Positions 1 to 6,100 of a stretch of DNA of 6,362 nucleotides are shown here, piece after piece. The translations under genes were made by a program, and so were the position numbers. The number at the start of each line of letters is the position of its first letter. Position 1 is the stretch's first letter. The stretch lies in the NCBI GenBank assembly GCA_030917125.1, contig JAUPVH010000060.1, positions 1 through 6,362 of the forward strand. Direction: 5' to 3'. Below the pieces are notes generated by a model that ran no database searches, was not told the origin of the DNA, and was given only the letters and a program-made list of their open reading frames with translations. Origin of the DNA: Patescibacteria group bacterium (lineage in GTDB: Bacteria > Patescibacteriota > Saccharimonadia > CAILAD01 > GCA-016700035).

Positions 1-301
1 CAGCATGTAGGGCCAATGTGGTTTTACCGCTCGATTATGGTCCGTAAATTTCTATGATACGACCCTTAGGAAAACCGCCGCCAAGTGCCAAGTCTAAAGC
101 CAAGCTTCCAGTGGGAATCGTCTCGACATGAACCCTCATGCCCTCGCCTAACTTCATAATAGAACCCGTACCAAACTGTCGTTCGATCTGTTCTACCGCC
201 AACTCAACTGCTTTCAGGCGAGCACTACGATCCGCGGCTGACTGTTTTGATGATTCCTTCACTGCTACTCCTTTATCTGACTTCGTTGTTGTGGTTGGCA
301 T
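1..301 (-). pseudogene. recA: recA, 5' part, interrupted by an in-frame TAA and cut by the window edge
   Basis: RecA is the ATP-dependent strand-exchange recombinase that coats single-stranded DNA in homologous repair and triggers the SOS response. The ATG at 299-301 opens 88 codons: a low-complexity Thr/Lys/Ser tail (residues 1-25), then the RecA N-terminal helix ([10 protein letters not shown], about 35-44), the GSIMKLGEG segment (46-54) and the core up to GRIIEIYGP (80-88). Codon 89 (35-37) is TAA. The same frame then continues SSGKTTLALHA to the window edge, so the Walker A box reads GP-stop-SSGKT where the family has GPESSGKT. A single change (plus-strand A instead of C at 37) converts GAA to TAA. 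As written, the product ends before the P-loop and would be inactive. A strong Shine-Dalgarno (309-316) supports the start. The gene identity is very secure. Whether it is really broken or is a sequence error near the end cannot be decided here. Confidence 0.9.
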
Positions 302-308
302 TGGATTA

Positions 309-316
309 CCTCTCCT
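309..316 (-). promoter_or_regulatory. Shine-Dalgarno of recA
   Basis: Read on the minus strand this is AGGAGAGG, 7 nt before the ATG at 299-301. It is one of the two best ribosome binding sites in the window and fixes the recA start. Confidence 0.8.
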
Positions 317-329
317 ATCTTATATACTC

Positions 330-356
330 GTGTTCTGCATTCATAGTACCGAACAC
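330..356. promoter_or_regulatory. Inverted repeat over the recA -10 region, candidate operator
   Basis: GTGTTC (330-335) and GAACAC (351-356) are perfect inverted 6-bp arms separated by 15 bp. Their centres are 21 bp apart, about two helical turns. The repeat encloses the predicted -10 hexamer and transcription start of recA, where a repressor would act. It does not have the spacing of the E. coli LexA box (CTGT-N8-ACAG) or of the Gram-positive one (GAAC-N4-GTTC), although the half-sites contain GTTC/GAAC. Binding by a LexA-like regulator is conjecture. Confidence 0.35.
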
Positions 357-372
357 TATACGTACACGTCAA
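343..372 (-). promoter_or_regulatory. Predicted sigma-70-type promoter of recA
   Basis: On the minus strand the -35 is TTGACG (367-372, 5 of 6 consensus bases) and the -10 is TACTAT (343-348, 4 of 6), with an 18-nt spacer. Transcription would start near 336, giving a leader of about 35 nt that contains the recA Shine-Dalgarno. The -35 begins about 35 nt after the yajQ stop, so recA can be transcribed independently of the upstream operon. Assigned by eye from consensus. Confidence 0.55.
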
Positions 373-407
373 GAGGTTTTTATTGCCGGTTTCGGTTTTT
401 CTTCTTG

Positions 408-905
408 TTACCTAAAATTCTCAAAACTCACAGCAAATGGTAAATCCTCACCGCGCAGGGTCTGCATAACTGCCTGCAGCTCATCCCGGCTGGCGCTCAC
501 CACTCGAATTGCATCACCCTGAATTGAGCTTTTCACTTTCGAGTGCTTATCTCGAATAATCTTAGAGACCTGTTTGGCCTTATCCTGATCCAACCCCTGC
601 TTCAACGACAATGTCCATTTATAGTCCATGCCACTCTGCGTAATCTCCTGCGAGGAATCTAGGAACTTGAGATCTACCGAACGACGAATAAACTTTGACT
701 CAATCACATCTTTCATGGCCCGTAATTTCAATTCTGAATTTGATTTTAAGCGTAGCTCTGAAGCATCTCGGTCAAACTCAATTTCCGATCCCGTCCCTTG
801 AAAGTCATATCGAGTCGACAGCTCTCGTTTCACCTGATCAACAATATTAATCATATCTGCCACATCGTATTTACTTACTACATCAAAGGATGCATCTTTA
901 GCCAT
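408..905 (-). CDS. yajQ: YajQ family nucleotide-binding protein (UPF0234)
   Basis: The 165-residue product matches the whole length of YajQ (about 163 residues in E. coli). Shared landmarks are the N-terminal SFDVVSKYD (6-14), TRYDF (31-35), the KQGLDQ segment (102-107), the IQGDAIRV strand (128-135), SRDELQAVM (139-147) and the FENFR end (161-165). The family has two ferredoxin-like halves and is cytoplasmic. Members have been reported to bind cyclic di-GMP and, in Xanthomonas, to act as an effector with a transcription factor; in most bacteria the role is unknown. The start lies 9 nt after the stop of the rodZ-like gene, with an AGGAGG site 5 nt upstream, so it is probably the last gene of the ftsK operon. 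The TAA stop is followed closely by the recA promoter. No clear hairpin-plus-T-run terminator is visible between them. The family assignment is secure; the molecular role in this organism is not. Confidence 0.93.
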   Translation of the reverse strand: MAKDASFDVVSKYDVADMINIVDQVKRELSTRYDFQGTGSEIEFDRDASELRLKSNSELKLRAMKDVIESKFIRRSVDLKFLDSSQEITQSGMDYKWTLSLKQGLDQDKAKQVSKIIRDKHSKVKSSIQGDAIRVVSASRDELQAVMQTLRGEDLPFAVSFENFR

Positions 906-910
906 GTTTT

Positions 911-916
911 CCTCCT
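911..916 (-). promoter_or_regulatory. Shine-Dalgarno of yajQ, overlapping the upstream stop codon
   Basis: The minus strand reads TAGGAGGAAAACATG. The TAG stop of the rodZ-like gene (915-917) supplies the first bases of the AGGAGG site, and the ATG of yajQ follows 5 nt later. This arrangement favours termination-reinitiation, so yajQ is probably translated by ribosomes finishing the upstream gene as well as by new initiation. Confidence 0.75.
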
Positions 917-1940
917 ATTTCGTATCGCGACGCAATTCTACGCCTCGTTTTACTTCACCTGGAGCACCAAGCAAACCTAAGTCCTTATTCTGCACTACAG
1001 CGTTGGAGAGTACAACCCGAGTCACTCCAGCATTCCCCGTTGCCAAGATGAGCACATCCGCTGCGGCGAATGTTTGGGAGGTGCCTGCAAGCATGGTGCC
1101 GCGAAATATTTCTTTCCCATCGGCTTCTACGACTAACCAAGTGGCAGCATCCGTCATACTCACTACAGCCTGTACGGCGCCGGCTTCGACCGTGGGTGAA
1201 GGACTCACCGTTGGCGAAGCGGTTGGCGCCGGGCTTGGCGTGGCACCCTCCAAAGTAGCGGTAATAATGTACGTTTCCGTTACACTTTTACCAAGTTTAT
1301 TGGTGGCGGTAAGCTTAATCTCATTACGGCCATTCGTTAGGGCAATACGCTCCCGAAACGTGCCATCGGCCGCAACCAGAACTGGTGAATCGTTTATAGA
1401 AAGATCTGCCCCGCCCTCAACTTTTCCGGCAACATAGCCAAAATTTGTAGACACACTTCGCGCCTCATCCTGAGAGATTGTCAATTTAGGTGGAGCCGAA
1501 AGAACCACCACCTGCCAGATAATATAGCCAACCACCAAAGCGACGACAGCAAACACAGAGAGCAAAGCGAACGTCTTTGGGGTGACTACCATGCGCGTAG
1601 ACTTAATCGGCTTCACGCCCAACTGAACATCTTTGCCGCGCTGACTCTGGCGTTTCATCTCACGTGCACCAGCTCGTTCCTGCTCATACAATTTCAAGAT
1701 TGGCTTCGTTTCCAGCCCCAAAAAATCCGCGTAGTTCTTCACATAGCCCTTGGTATAAACATCATCCTTGAGCATGTCGTACTCACTAGCCTCAAGCGCC
1801 TCAATGTAGCGCGACCGAATACGAGTTGCCTGCTCCGCTTCGGAGATTGAGATGTCTAGACTTTCACGACGACGCTTCAGGATTGAAGCGAGAGTTTGCA
1901 CTTTAGACTGAGTGGTTTTGGGGCGAGCTTGTTCATTCAT
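915..1940 (-). CDS. rodZ: RodZ-like membrane protein: HTH, TM helix, Ig-like domain, DUF4115
   Basis: A 341-residue single-pass membrane protein. Residues about 16-85 form a RodZ-type helix-turn-helix (HTH_25): the ASILKRRRESLDISISEAEQ region, IRSRYIEALE, then YTKGYVKNYADFLGL. A basic stretch (93-117) precedes one hydrophobic helix (about 121-148). Outside follow an Ig-like/glucodextranase-B-like beta domain (about 152-230, with DGTFRERIAL and NGRNEIKLTATN), a Pro/Ser/Thr linker (233-251) and a C-terminal DUF4115-type domain (about 256-336: ATWLVVEADGKEIFRG, then GNAGVTRVVLSN). In E. coli, RodZ links the actin homologue MreB to the wall-synthesis machinery and sets rod shape; the cytoplasmic HTH contacts MreB. 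By homology this is a morphogenesis factor, but no mreB is visible here, so that partner is inferred. The start overlaps the end of ftsK by 8 nt (ATGAATGA) and has no good Shine-Dalgarno, implying translational coupling. A plain HTH regulator is unlikely given the extracytoplasmic domains. Confidence 0.85.
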   Translation of the reverse strand: MNEQARPKTTQSKVQTLASILKRRRESLDISISEAEQATRIRSRYIEALEASEYDMLKDDVYTKGYVKNYADFLGLETKPILKLYEQERAGAREMKRQSQRGKDVQLGVKPIKSTRMVVTPKTFALLSVFAVVALVVGYIIWQVVVLSAPPKLTISQDEARSVSTNFGYVAGKVEGGADLSINDSPVLVAADGTFRERIALTNGRNEIKLTATNKLGKSVTETYIITATLEGATPSPAPTASPTVSPSPTVEAGAVQAVVSMTDAATWLVVEADGKEIFRGTMLAGTSQTFAAADVLILATGNAGVTRVVLSNAVVQNKDLGLLGAPGEVKRGVELRRDTK

Positions 1941-4101
1941 CCGCGCTCACGTTCTCCCCTGAACTTTCCTGAAAACCGCCATCAGTCGAAGGCCCGCTGT
2001 CGATCGAAGACATTAGAATAGCTCGTGGCTTAGCGCCATCCGCCGGTCCGATTACACCATTGTCTTCAAGCATATCCATAAGTCGGGCCGCTCGCGAGTA
2101 GCCAACCTTAAAGCGACGCTGCAAGAGTGAAGCAGATGCCTTACCGCTCTGCACCACAAAGGCCACCACTTCGTCATACAACTCATCATCGCCCGAGCCG
2201 CCATCACCCATAGACATCACGCCGCGTGCACCAATCTTCACCGCCTGCGCCAAGACTTCTTCGTTATACTGTGGCGCTCGCTCATCCCGCAAGAACTTCG
2301 TTACGGCCGACACCTCTTCACCAGTGATGAGTACTCCCTGCGCACGTTTTGGCTTCATAAACTCTGGCGAAGAAAAGAGCATATCACCCTTTCCAAGCAA
2401 CTTCTCTGCACCAGCTTGATCTAAGATAGTGCGGCTATCAATCTGACTGGCGGTGGTGAGCGCAACACGAGCTGGCAAGTTAGCCTTAATAAGTCCTGTT
2501 ACCACACCAACACTCGGACGCTGGGAGGCGAGCACCAAGTGAATACAAACTGCACGAGCCAACTGAGCAATGCGGACAATTAACGTCTCAACATCTTTAC
2601 CGGCCACCACCATAAGATCCGCAAACTCATCAAGCACGATAACGATATATGGCATACCGTCCACGCCTTTCTGCTGGTTATATTCACCAATATCACGCTT
2701 ACCATGGTCTGCCAGTAAGTTAAGTCGGCGCTCCATCTCGGCGACGGCCCACTTCATCGCGCTAATCGCCTTTTCGTGATCTGTAATAACCGGTGTTAAC
2801 AGGTGTGGAATATCATTATATGGCGTAAGCTCTACGCGTTTTGGATCAACCAAAATCAACCGTAACTGAGCTGGTGAATTGCGGTATAAGAATGAAGCCA
2901 GCATCGTATTAATCATCACCGACTTACCGGCCTTGGTTGCTCCAGCTACCAAGAGGTGTGGCATACTCGCCAAATCGGCGGTAAGAATTTCGCCAGCTAC
3001 ATCGCGCCCCAATACAAATTCGAGGCGGCTAAGTTTCGACTGCATTTCCTTACTCTCTAAGATGTCGCGCAAGCGAACCTGCGCACCCTTTTCGTTTGGT
3101 ACCTCAATACCTACCAGATCCGTACCGGCAATTGGAGCTTCCATACGAATATGCGGCGCCTTAAGCGCTAGCGCCAAGTTTCGATCCAGCGCGGTCAGCT
3201 TATTCAGCTTCACGCCAGTTGAAGGTTTGAGCGTATATTGCGCTACCGTCGGACCAACATTTACGCCAACCATCTCAACTTCAATACCAAAGTCTTGGAA
3301 AGTCCTTTGAATGATGTTAGCCTTCTCTTTTTCATTACCAGCATCAGCCTTGGTAGACATGCCTTTTAATAGATCAAACGGCGGGTACTTCCAATCTTTA
3401 TCAAGCGTTGCGGTCATCGCAGCTTTAGGCCCGACCTTAGGCTTAGGCTCCTCTTCTCCAACGGTTCCGCGGAATGGCAGTTTGTTATTCACGGCAAAAC
3501 CGGGCTGTTTTACTTCCAGCTTACTTTCGGCTTTCTTTTCTCGGCCAAAGACCTTACGTACCAAATCTGCCAGACGAACACCAGTGGCAATCACAATCAC
3601 TACAAGTTCAACCAGCACGAGCAAGAAAATAGCTAGAGGCGTAGTAAGTAGTGGGTGCAAGATCATCCAGAGGGCGTAGCCAATAAAACCACCTTGGCTT
3701 GGCAAATCACTCAGCGTAGTGCCTTCACCAGCTAGCGAGAACTGCAGAATTCCTGCCAGCACGATAAAGAATGCAATCAGGCCAAAATAGTTTTGACCTT
3801 TGAGTTCGAATCGCTTAGGTAAAAATAACAGAATCGCCAGGCCAAAAAACGCGGCTGGAACCAGATAAGCCGCTTGACCTATCAAGGCCTTTACTGCATC
3901 CATAAACGAAGTGCCAAGCGTACCGGCACCACCAAAAAACGCTACAATCAGAAGAACACCCAAGCCAATCAAAATGATTGCAGCAATGTCTTGTTTTGCA
4001 GCCTTGGAAAGTAGTGGCTTCTTTTCAGCGACTTCTTGTTTTTTGCGAGTATTTGGTCGAGCCGACTTTTTACGTCCGCCCTTTTTTGAACCGGTTGCCA
4101 T
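1933..4101 (-). CDS. ftsK: FtsK/SpoIIIE family DNA translocase
   Basis: A 722-residue septal DNA pump that moves chromosomal DNA through the closing septum and, in species with XerCD, activates dimer resolution. The tail is very basic (residues 4-37). About four hydrophobic segments follow (approximately 39-57, 75-95, 104-123, 138-173), then a short charged linker (about 185-245); the long linker of E. coli FtsK is absent. The alpha/beta motor begins near 258. Walker A is GATKAGKS (387-394). Next come LILVDPKRVEL (415-425), Walker B IVIVLDEFADLM (486-497), LVLASQRPS (522-530) and the ITGEE region (592-596). A complete gamma winged helix for recognising orienting DNA motifs lies at about 638-697 (SLLQRRFKVGYSRAARLMDMLE). 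The length is near that of short SpoIIIE/FtsK proteins. The ATG at 4099-4101 has only a weak A-rich ribosome binding site, but the basic tail and missing alternatives favour it. First gene of the ftsK-rodZ-yajQ run. Confidence 0.96.
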   Translation of the reverse strand: MATGSKKGGRKKSARPNTRKKQEVAEKKPLLSKAAKQDIAAIILIGLGVLLIVAFFGGAGTLGTSFMDAVKALIGQAAYLVPAAFFGLAILLFLPKRFELKGQNYFGLIAFFIVLAGILQFSLAGEGTTLSDLPSQGGFIGYALWMILHPLLTTPLAIFLLVLVELVVIVIATGVRLADLVRKVFGREKKAESKLEVKQPGFAVNNKLPFRGTVGEEEPKPKVGPKAAMTATLDKDWKYPPFDLLKGMSTKADAGNEKEKANIIQRTFQDFGIEVEMVGVNVGPTVAQYTLKPSTGVKLNKLTALDRNLALALKAPHIRMEAPIAGTDLVGIEVPNEKGAQVRLRDILESKEMQSKLSRLEFVLGRDVAGEILTADLASMPHLLVAGATKAGKSVMINTMLASFLYRNSPAQLRLILVDPKRVELTPYNDIPHLLTPVITDHEKAISAMKWAVAEMERRLNLLADHGKRDIGEYNQQKGVDGMPYIVIVLDEFADLMVVAGKDVETLIVRIAQLARAVCIHLVLASQRPSVGVVTGLIKANLPARVALTTASQIDSRTILDQAGAEKLLGKGDMLFSSPEFMKPKRAQGVLITGEEVSAVTKFLRDERAPQYNEEVLAQAVKIGARGVMSMGDGGSGDDELYDEVVAFVVQSGKASASLLQRRFKVGYSRAARLMDMLEDNGVIGPADGAKPRAILMSSIDSGPSTDGGFQESSGENVSADE

Positions 4102-4140
4102 ATCTTTTTATTATGCCTCGCTTTAGCACTAAACGCCAGA

Positions 4141-4160
4141 TAGTTTATAGATAAAAACTA
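4141..4160. repeat. Short AT-rich inverted repeat in the ftsK leader
   Basis: TAGTTT (4141-4146) and AAACTA (4155-4160) are perfect inverted 6-bp arms with an 8-bp spacer. It could form a weak AU hairpin in the ftsK leader, competing with the T run after the preceding stem, or serve as a protein site. Such AT-rich repeats also arise by chance. Confidence 0.25.
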
Positions 4161-4194
4161 CGAGAGATAACTTGCGTAATTCTCACCCTCTCGT
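4160..4194 (-). promoter_or_regulatory. Stem-loop at the 5' end of the predicted ftsK leader
   Basis: ACGAGAG (4188-4194) pairs perfectly with CTCTCGT (4160-4166) as read on the minus strand. The 21-nt interior could partly refold around a GCAA tetraloop. The stem starts about 2 nt after the predicted transcription start and is followed by AGTTTTTAT (4151-4159), so it resembles a weak attenuator or an mRNA-stabilising 5' hairpin. On the plus strand it is not followed by a T run. A function is not demonstrated. Confidence 0.35.
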
Positions 4195-4207
4195 CTGCGT
4201 CTATTAT
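4180..4207 (+). promoter_or_regulatory. Possible promoter of the ABC transporter gene
   Basis: TTCTCA (4180-4185, 4 of 6 bases) and TATTAT (4202-4207, 5 of 6) are separated by 16 nt, predicting a start near 4214 and a leader of about 55 nt. The -10 physically overlaps the divergent ftsK -10, so the two promoters would compete for polymerase. An alternative -10, TAAAAT (4223-4228), has no acceptable -35. Low confidence. Confidence 0.3.
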
Positions 4208-4231
4208 AGCATAGTCGGACAATAAAATAAA
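4203..4231 (-). promoter_or_regulatory. Predicted extended -10 promoter of the ftsK operon
   Basis: The minus strand carries TGCTATAAT (4203-4211), a perfect TATAAT preceded by the TGN of an extended -10. At a 17-nt spacing the -35 position (4226-4231) reads TTTATT, a poor match, as is common for extended -10 promoters. The start would be near 4196, leaving a leader of about 95 nt before ftsK. A perfect TTGACA at 4236-4241 exists but is 27 nt away, too far to pair with this -10. Confidence 0.5.
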
Positions 4232-4255
4232 GAGTTGTCAAACTTGAGCACTTCC

Positions 4256-4260
4256 AGGAG
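4256..4260 (+). promoter_or_regulatory. Shine-Dalgarno of the ABC transporter gene
   Basis: AGGAG lies 9 nt before the ATG at 4270-4272. This supports that start codon. Confidence 0.7.
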
Positions 4261-4269
4261 AATAAGACT

Positions 4270-6018
4270 ATGAAGAACATCTTTAAGCTCTTTGCTTACA
4301 TCAAGGGTTTTTATCTGAAAATCGCTGGCCTAGCCGGCTTTAGCCTGATTATCGCCGCCATTAACGCCTATCGCCCGCAAATATATAAGCAAATTGTCGA
4401 CACTGTCTCAGCACTTGGATCCGACTTAAGCTGGGCTGATGTCATACCATATTTATGGACCTTACTCGCTGTCTCCGTAGTCTGGTCTGTTGCGAGCTAT
4501 GGTTTTAATATCATGGCCCTCCGGACTCAGATTGCAGCCCGCGCAGCTCTTCGAACCAGAACCTTTAATCAATTAACAACACTCAGTGCGGAGTACTTCG
4601 ACGTTAATCGGCCAGGCGCCATCCTGCAAAAAACCAATGAAGCCGTTGGGAGCTTTGCGGGTTGGATAGGCACCCTTAACTATGGTTTGCTTGGTCCGAT
4701 TTTTTCCATAGTCCTTATTACGGGCATTTTATTTACCAATAGCATTTGGCTTGGTCTTTTGAGTCTTTCCATTGTAATTTTCTCTGGTTTTACCTATGGA
4801 CGAATGAAAAGAAAGCTCAAAACGGATAATCGATTATGGCGTAAGCATAACGAAACGAGCATGAGCATTATTACCGAAACAATTCAGAATATGACAACCA
4901 TCGCCACACTATCCGGGTATGCCAATGCGCGTAACAAACTTAAGGACAGCCAAGGTAAATGGCGGCAAGCAGGAATACGAGTTCGTACGCGCTGGAATAC
5001 CGCCGGGATGAAAGTCACACTTTTCAATGAGCTCGCTTTTCTCTTGGCAGTAATTATCGTACTTCAGCAAACAATCGAGGGTAATTTTAGTGTGGGTGAA
5101 TTTGTAGCTCTTACAGCGTATTTTGGCACCATACGAGAGGCTGCCAGTAATCTTGCTCAATTCATTCCAGATACGGATCGAGTTGAGCGAGACGTCGAAA
5201 GACTCATTGAGGTACTCGAAACAACACCATCTTTCCCGGATGCACCAGGAGCTACCCCGCTGAAAGAACTCAAATCGCTAGAATTCGCGAATGTCAGCTT
5301 CTCCTACCCTGATGGCAAAAAAGGCACAATCGAAAACATTAGTTTTCGCCTGGATGGCAGGCGCTCGATTGCCCTCGTCGGCCCATCAGGTGTCGGTAAA
5401 TCTACCATCACCAAACTCATGCTACGTTTTTACGCGCCAACCAGTGGTGAAATTCTCATTAACGACCAGCCGGCCGACACGTTTACCCACGAATCAGTTC
5501 GCCAGCACATCGGCATGGTGATGCAGGACGTCGCCCTCTTTAATACAACCGTCAAAGAAAATCTTAAGCTCGCTCAAGAAAAAGCCACCCGAGCCGACCT
5601 CGAAACAGCCGCCCAGCAAGCATATGCCGATGAATTTATCGAAAACCTTCCGAAAAAATACAATACTATCGTAGGTGAGCGCGGCGTAAAGCTCTCAGGC
5701 GGACAAAAGCAGCGACTCGCGATTGCTCGCGCAATTTTGAAAGATCCAAACCTCATCATTCTGGACGAAGCTACTTCAGCGCTCGACTCCGAATCCGAAC
5801 GGCTTGTGCAAAGTGGCCTCAAACGCCTCATGAAGGATCGACTCAGTCTAACAATTGCCCACCGCCTCAGCACTGTTCGACACGCCGACGAAATACTCGT
5901 ATTAAAGAAAGGCACTATCGCCGAGCGCGGCACGCATGCCGAACTCATGCAAAAATCAAACGGCCTGTATAAAAAACTTTTTGAGCTTCAGTCTGCTACT
6001 GGCAAAGTCAAGCTCTAA
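4270..6018 (+). CDS. ABC exporter half-transporter (fused permease and ATPase)
   Basis: A 582-residue type I ABC exporter of the MsbA/ABCB type, acting in the cytoplasmic membrane and probably as a homodimer, since no partner half-gene is adjacent. The membrane domain (about 1-320) has about six hydrophobic segments (roughly 17-33, 57-80, 135-155, 158-175, 250-267, 275-297). It includes the usual EYFDVNRPGAILQ coupling region (108-120). The nucleotide-binding domain (about 335-575) is complete: A-loop tyrosine in FSYPDG (344-349), Walker A GPSGVGKST (371-379), Q-loop MVMQD (416-420), signature LSGGQKQR (475-482), Walker B LIILDE (495-500), D-loop SALD (503-506) and H-loop histidine (530). All catalytic residues are present, so the transporter should be active. 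The substrate (lipid, peptide or drug) cannot be read from the sequence. It is divergent from ftsK; the next gene, cmk, follows 82 nt downstream in the same direction and may be co-transcribed. Confidence 0.95.
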   Translation: MKNIFKLFAYIKGFYLKIAGLAGFSLIIAAINAYRPQIYKQIVDTVSALGSDLSWADVIPYLWTLLAVSVVWSVASYGFNIMALRTQIAARAALRTRTFNQLTTLSAEYFDVNRPGAILQKTNEAVGSFAGWIGTLNYGLLGPIFSIVLITGILFTNSIWLGLLSLSIVIFSGFTYGRMKRKLKTDNRLWRKHNETSMSIITETIQNMTTIATLSGYANARNKLKDSQGKWRQAGIRVRTRWNTAGMKVTLFNELAFLLAVIIVLQQTIEGNFSVGEFVALTAYFGTIREAASNLAQFIPDTDRVERDVERLIEVLETTPSFPDAPGATPLKELKSLEFANVSFSYPDGKKGTIENISFRLDGRRSIALVGPSGVGKSTITKLMLRFYAPTSGEILINDQPADTFTHESVRQHIGMVMQDVALFNTTVKENLKLAQEKATRADLETAAQQAYADEFIENLPKKYNTIVGERGVKLSGGQKQRLAIARAILKDPNLIILDEATSALDSESERLVQSGLKRLMKDRLSLTIAHRLSTVRHADEILVLKKGTIAERGTHAELMQKSNGLYKKLFELQSATGKVKL

Positions 6019-6032
6019 AAAACTCATGCTTG

Positions 6033-6047
6033 GAGAATCGCTTTCTC
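6033..6047 (+). other. Weak hairpin between the ABC transporter and cmk
   Basis: GAGAA (6033-6037) pairs with TTCTC (6043-6047) around a 5-nt loop. The stem is only 5 bp, with no real T run after it, so it is a poor terminator. I see no convincing promoter in 6019-6100 either. Read-through from the transporter gene into cmk is therefore the simplest reading. Confidence 0.2.
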
Positions 6048-6100
6048 TTATCGTACAGTGAGATTGCAAACGCACCTCCACGAAGAGAAAGTAGTCACCC

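Noticed and set aside
35..37. Recoding of TAA as a sense codon to explain the recA stop
   Set aside because: yajQ (408-410) and the ABC transporter gene (6016-6018) end in TAA exactly where their families end, so TAA works as a stop here.
381..400. CCGGTTTCGG as a possible terminator between yajQ and recA
   Set aside because: The stem is only 3 bp, and on the minus strand it is followed by an A-rich stretch, not a T run.
904..1437. 177-codon plus-strand reading frame opposite the rodZ-like gene
   Set aside because: It lies antisense to a well-supported gene, has a Ser/Thr/Pro-rich composition typical of complementary-strand translation, and shows no recognisable domain.
2879..3679. Two plus-strand reading frames (143 and 122 codons) opposite ftsK
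   Set aside because: Both are antisense shadows of the conserved FtsK motor and linker, with no domain and no convincing start signals.
4236..4241. Perfect TTGACA on the minus strand as the -35 of ftsK
   Set aside because: It is 27 nt from the TATAAT at 4203-4208, and no acceptable -10 occurs at 16-18 nt spacing.
6026..6061. ATG at 6026 as an upstream start for cmk
   Set aside because: It is in the cmk frame but runs into TGA at 6059-6061, and another in-frame stop follows at 6092-6094.
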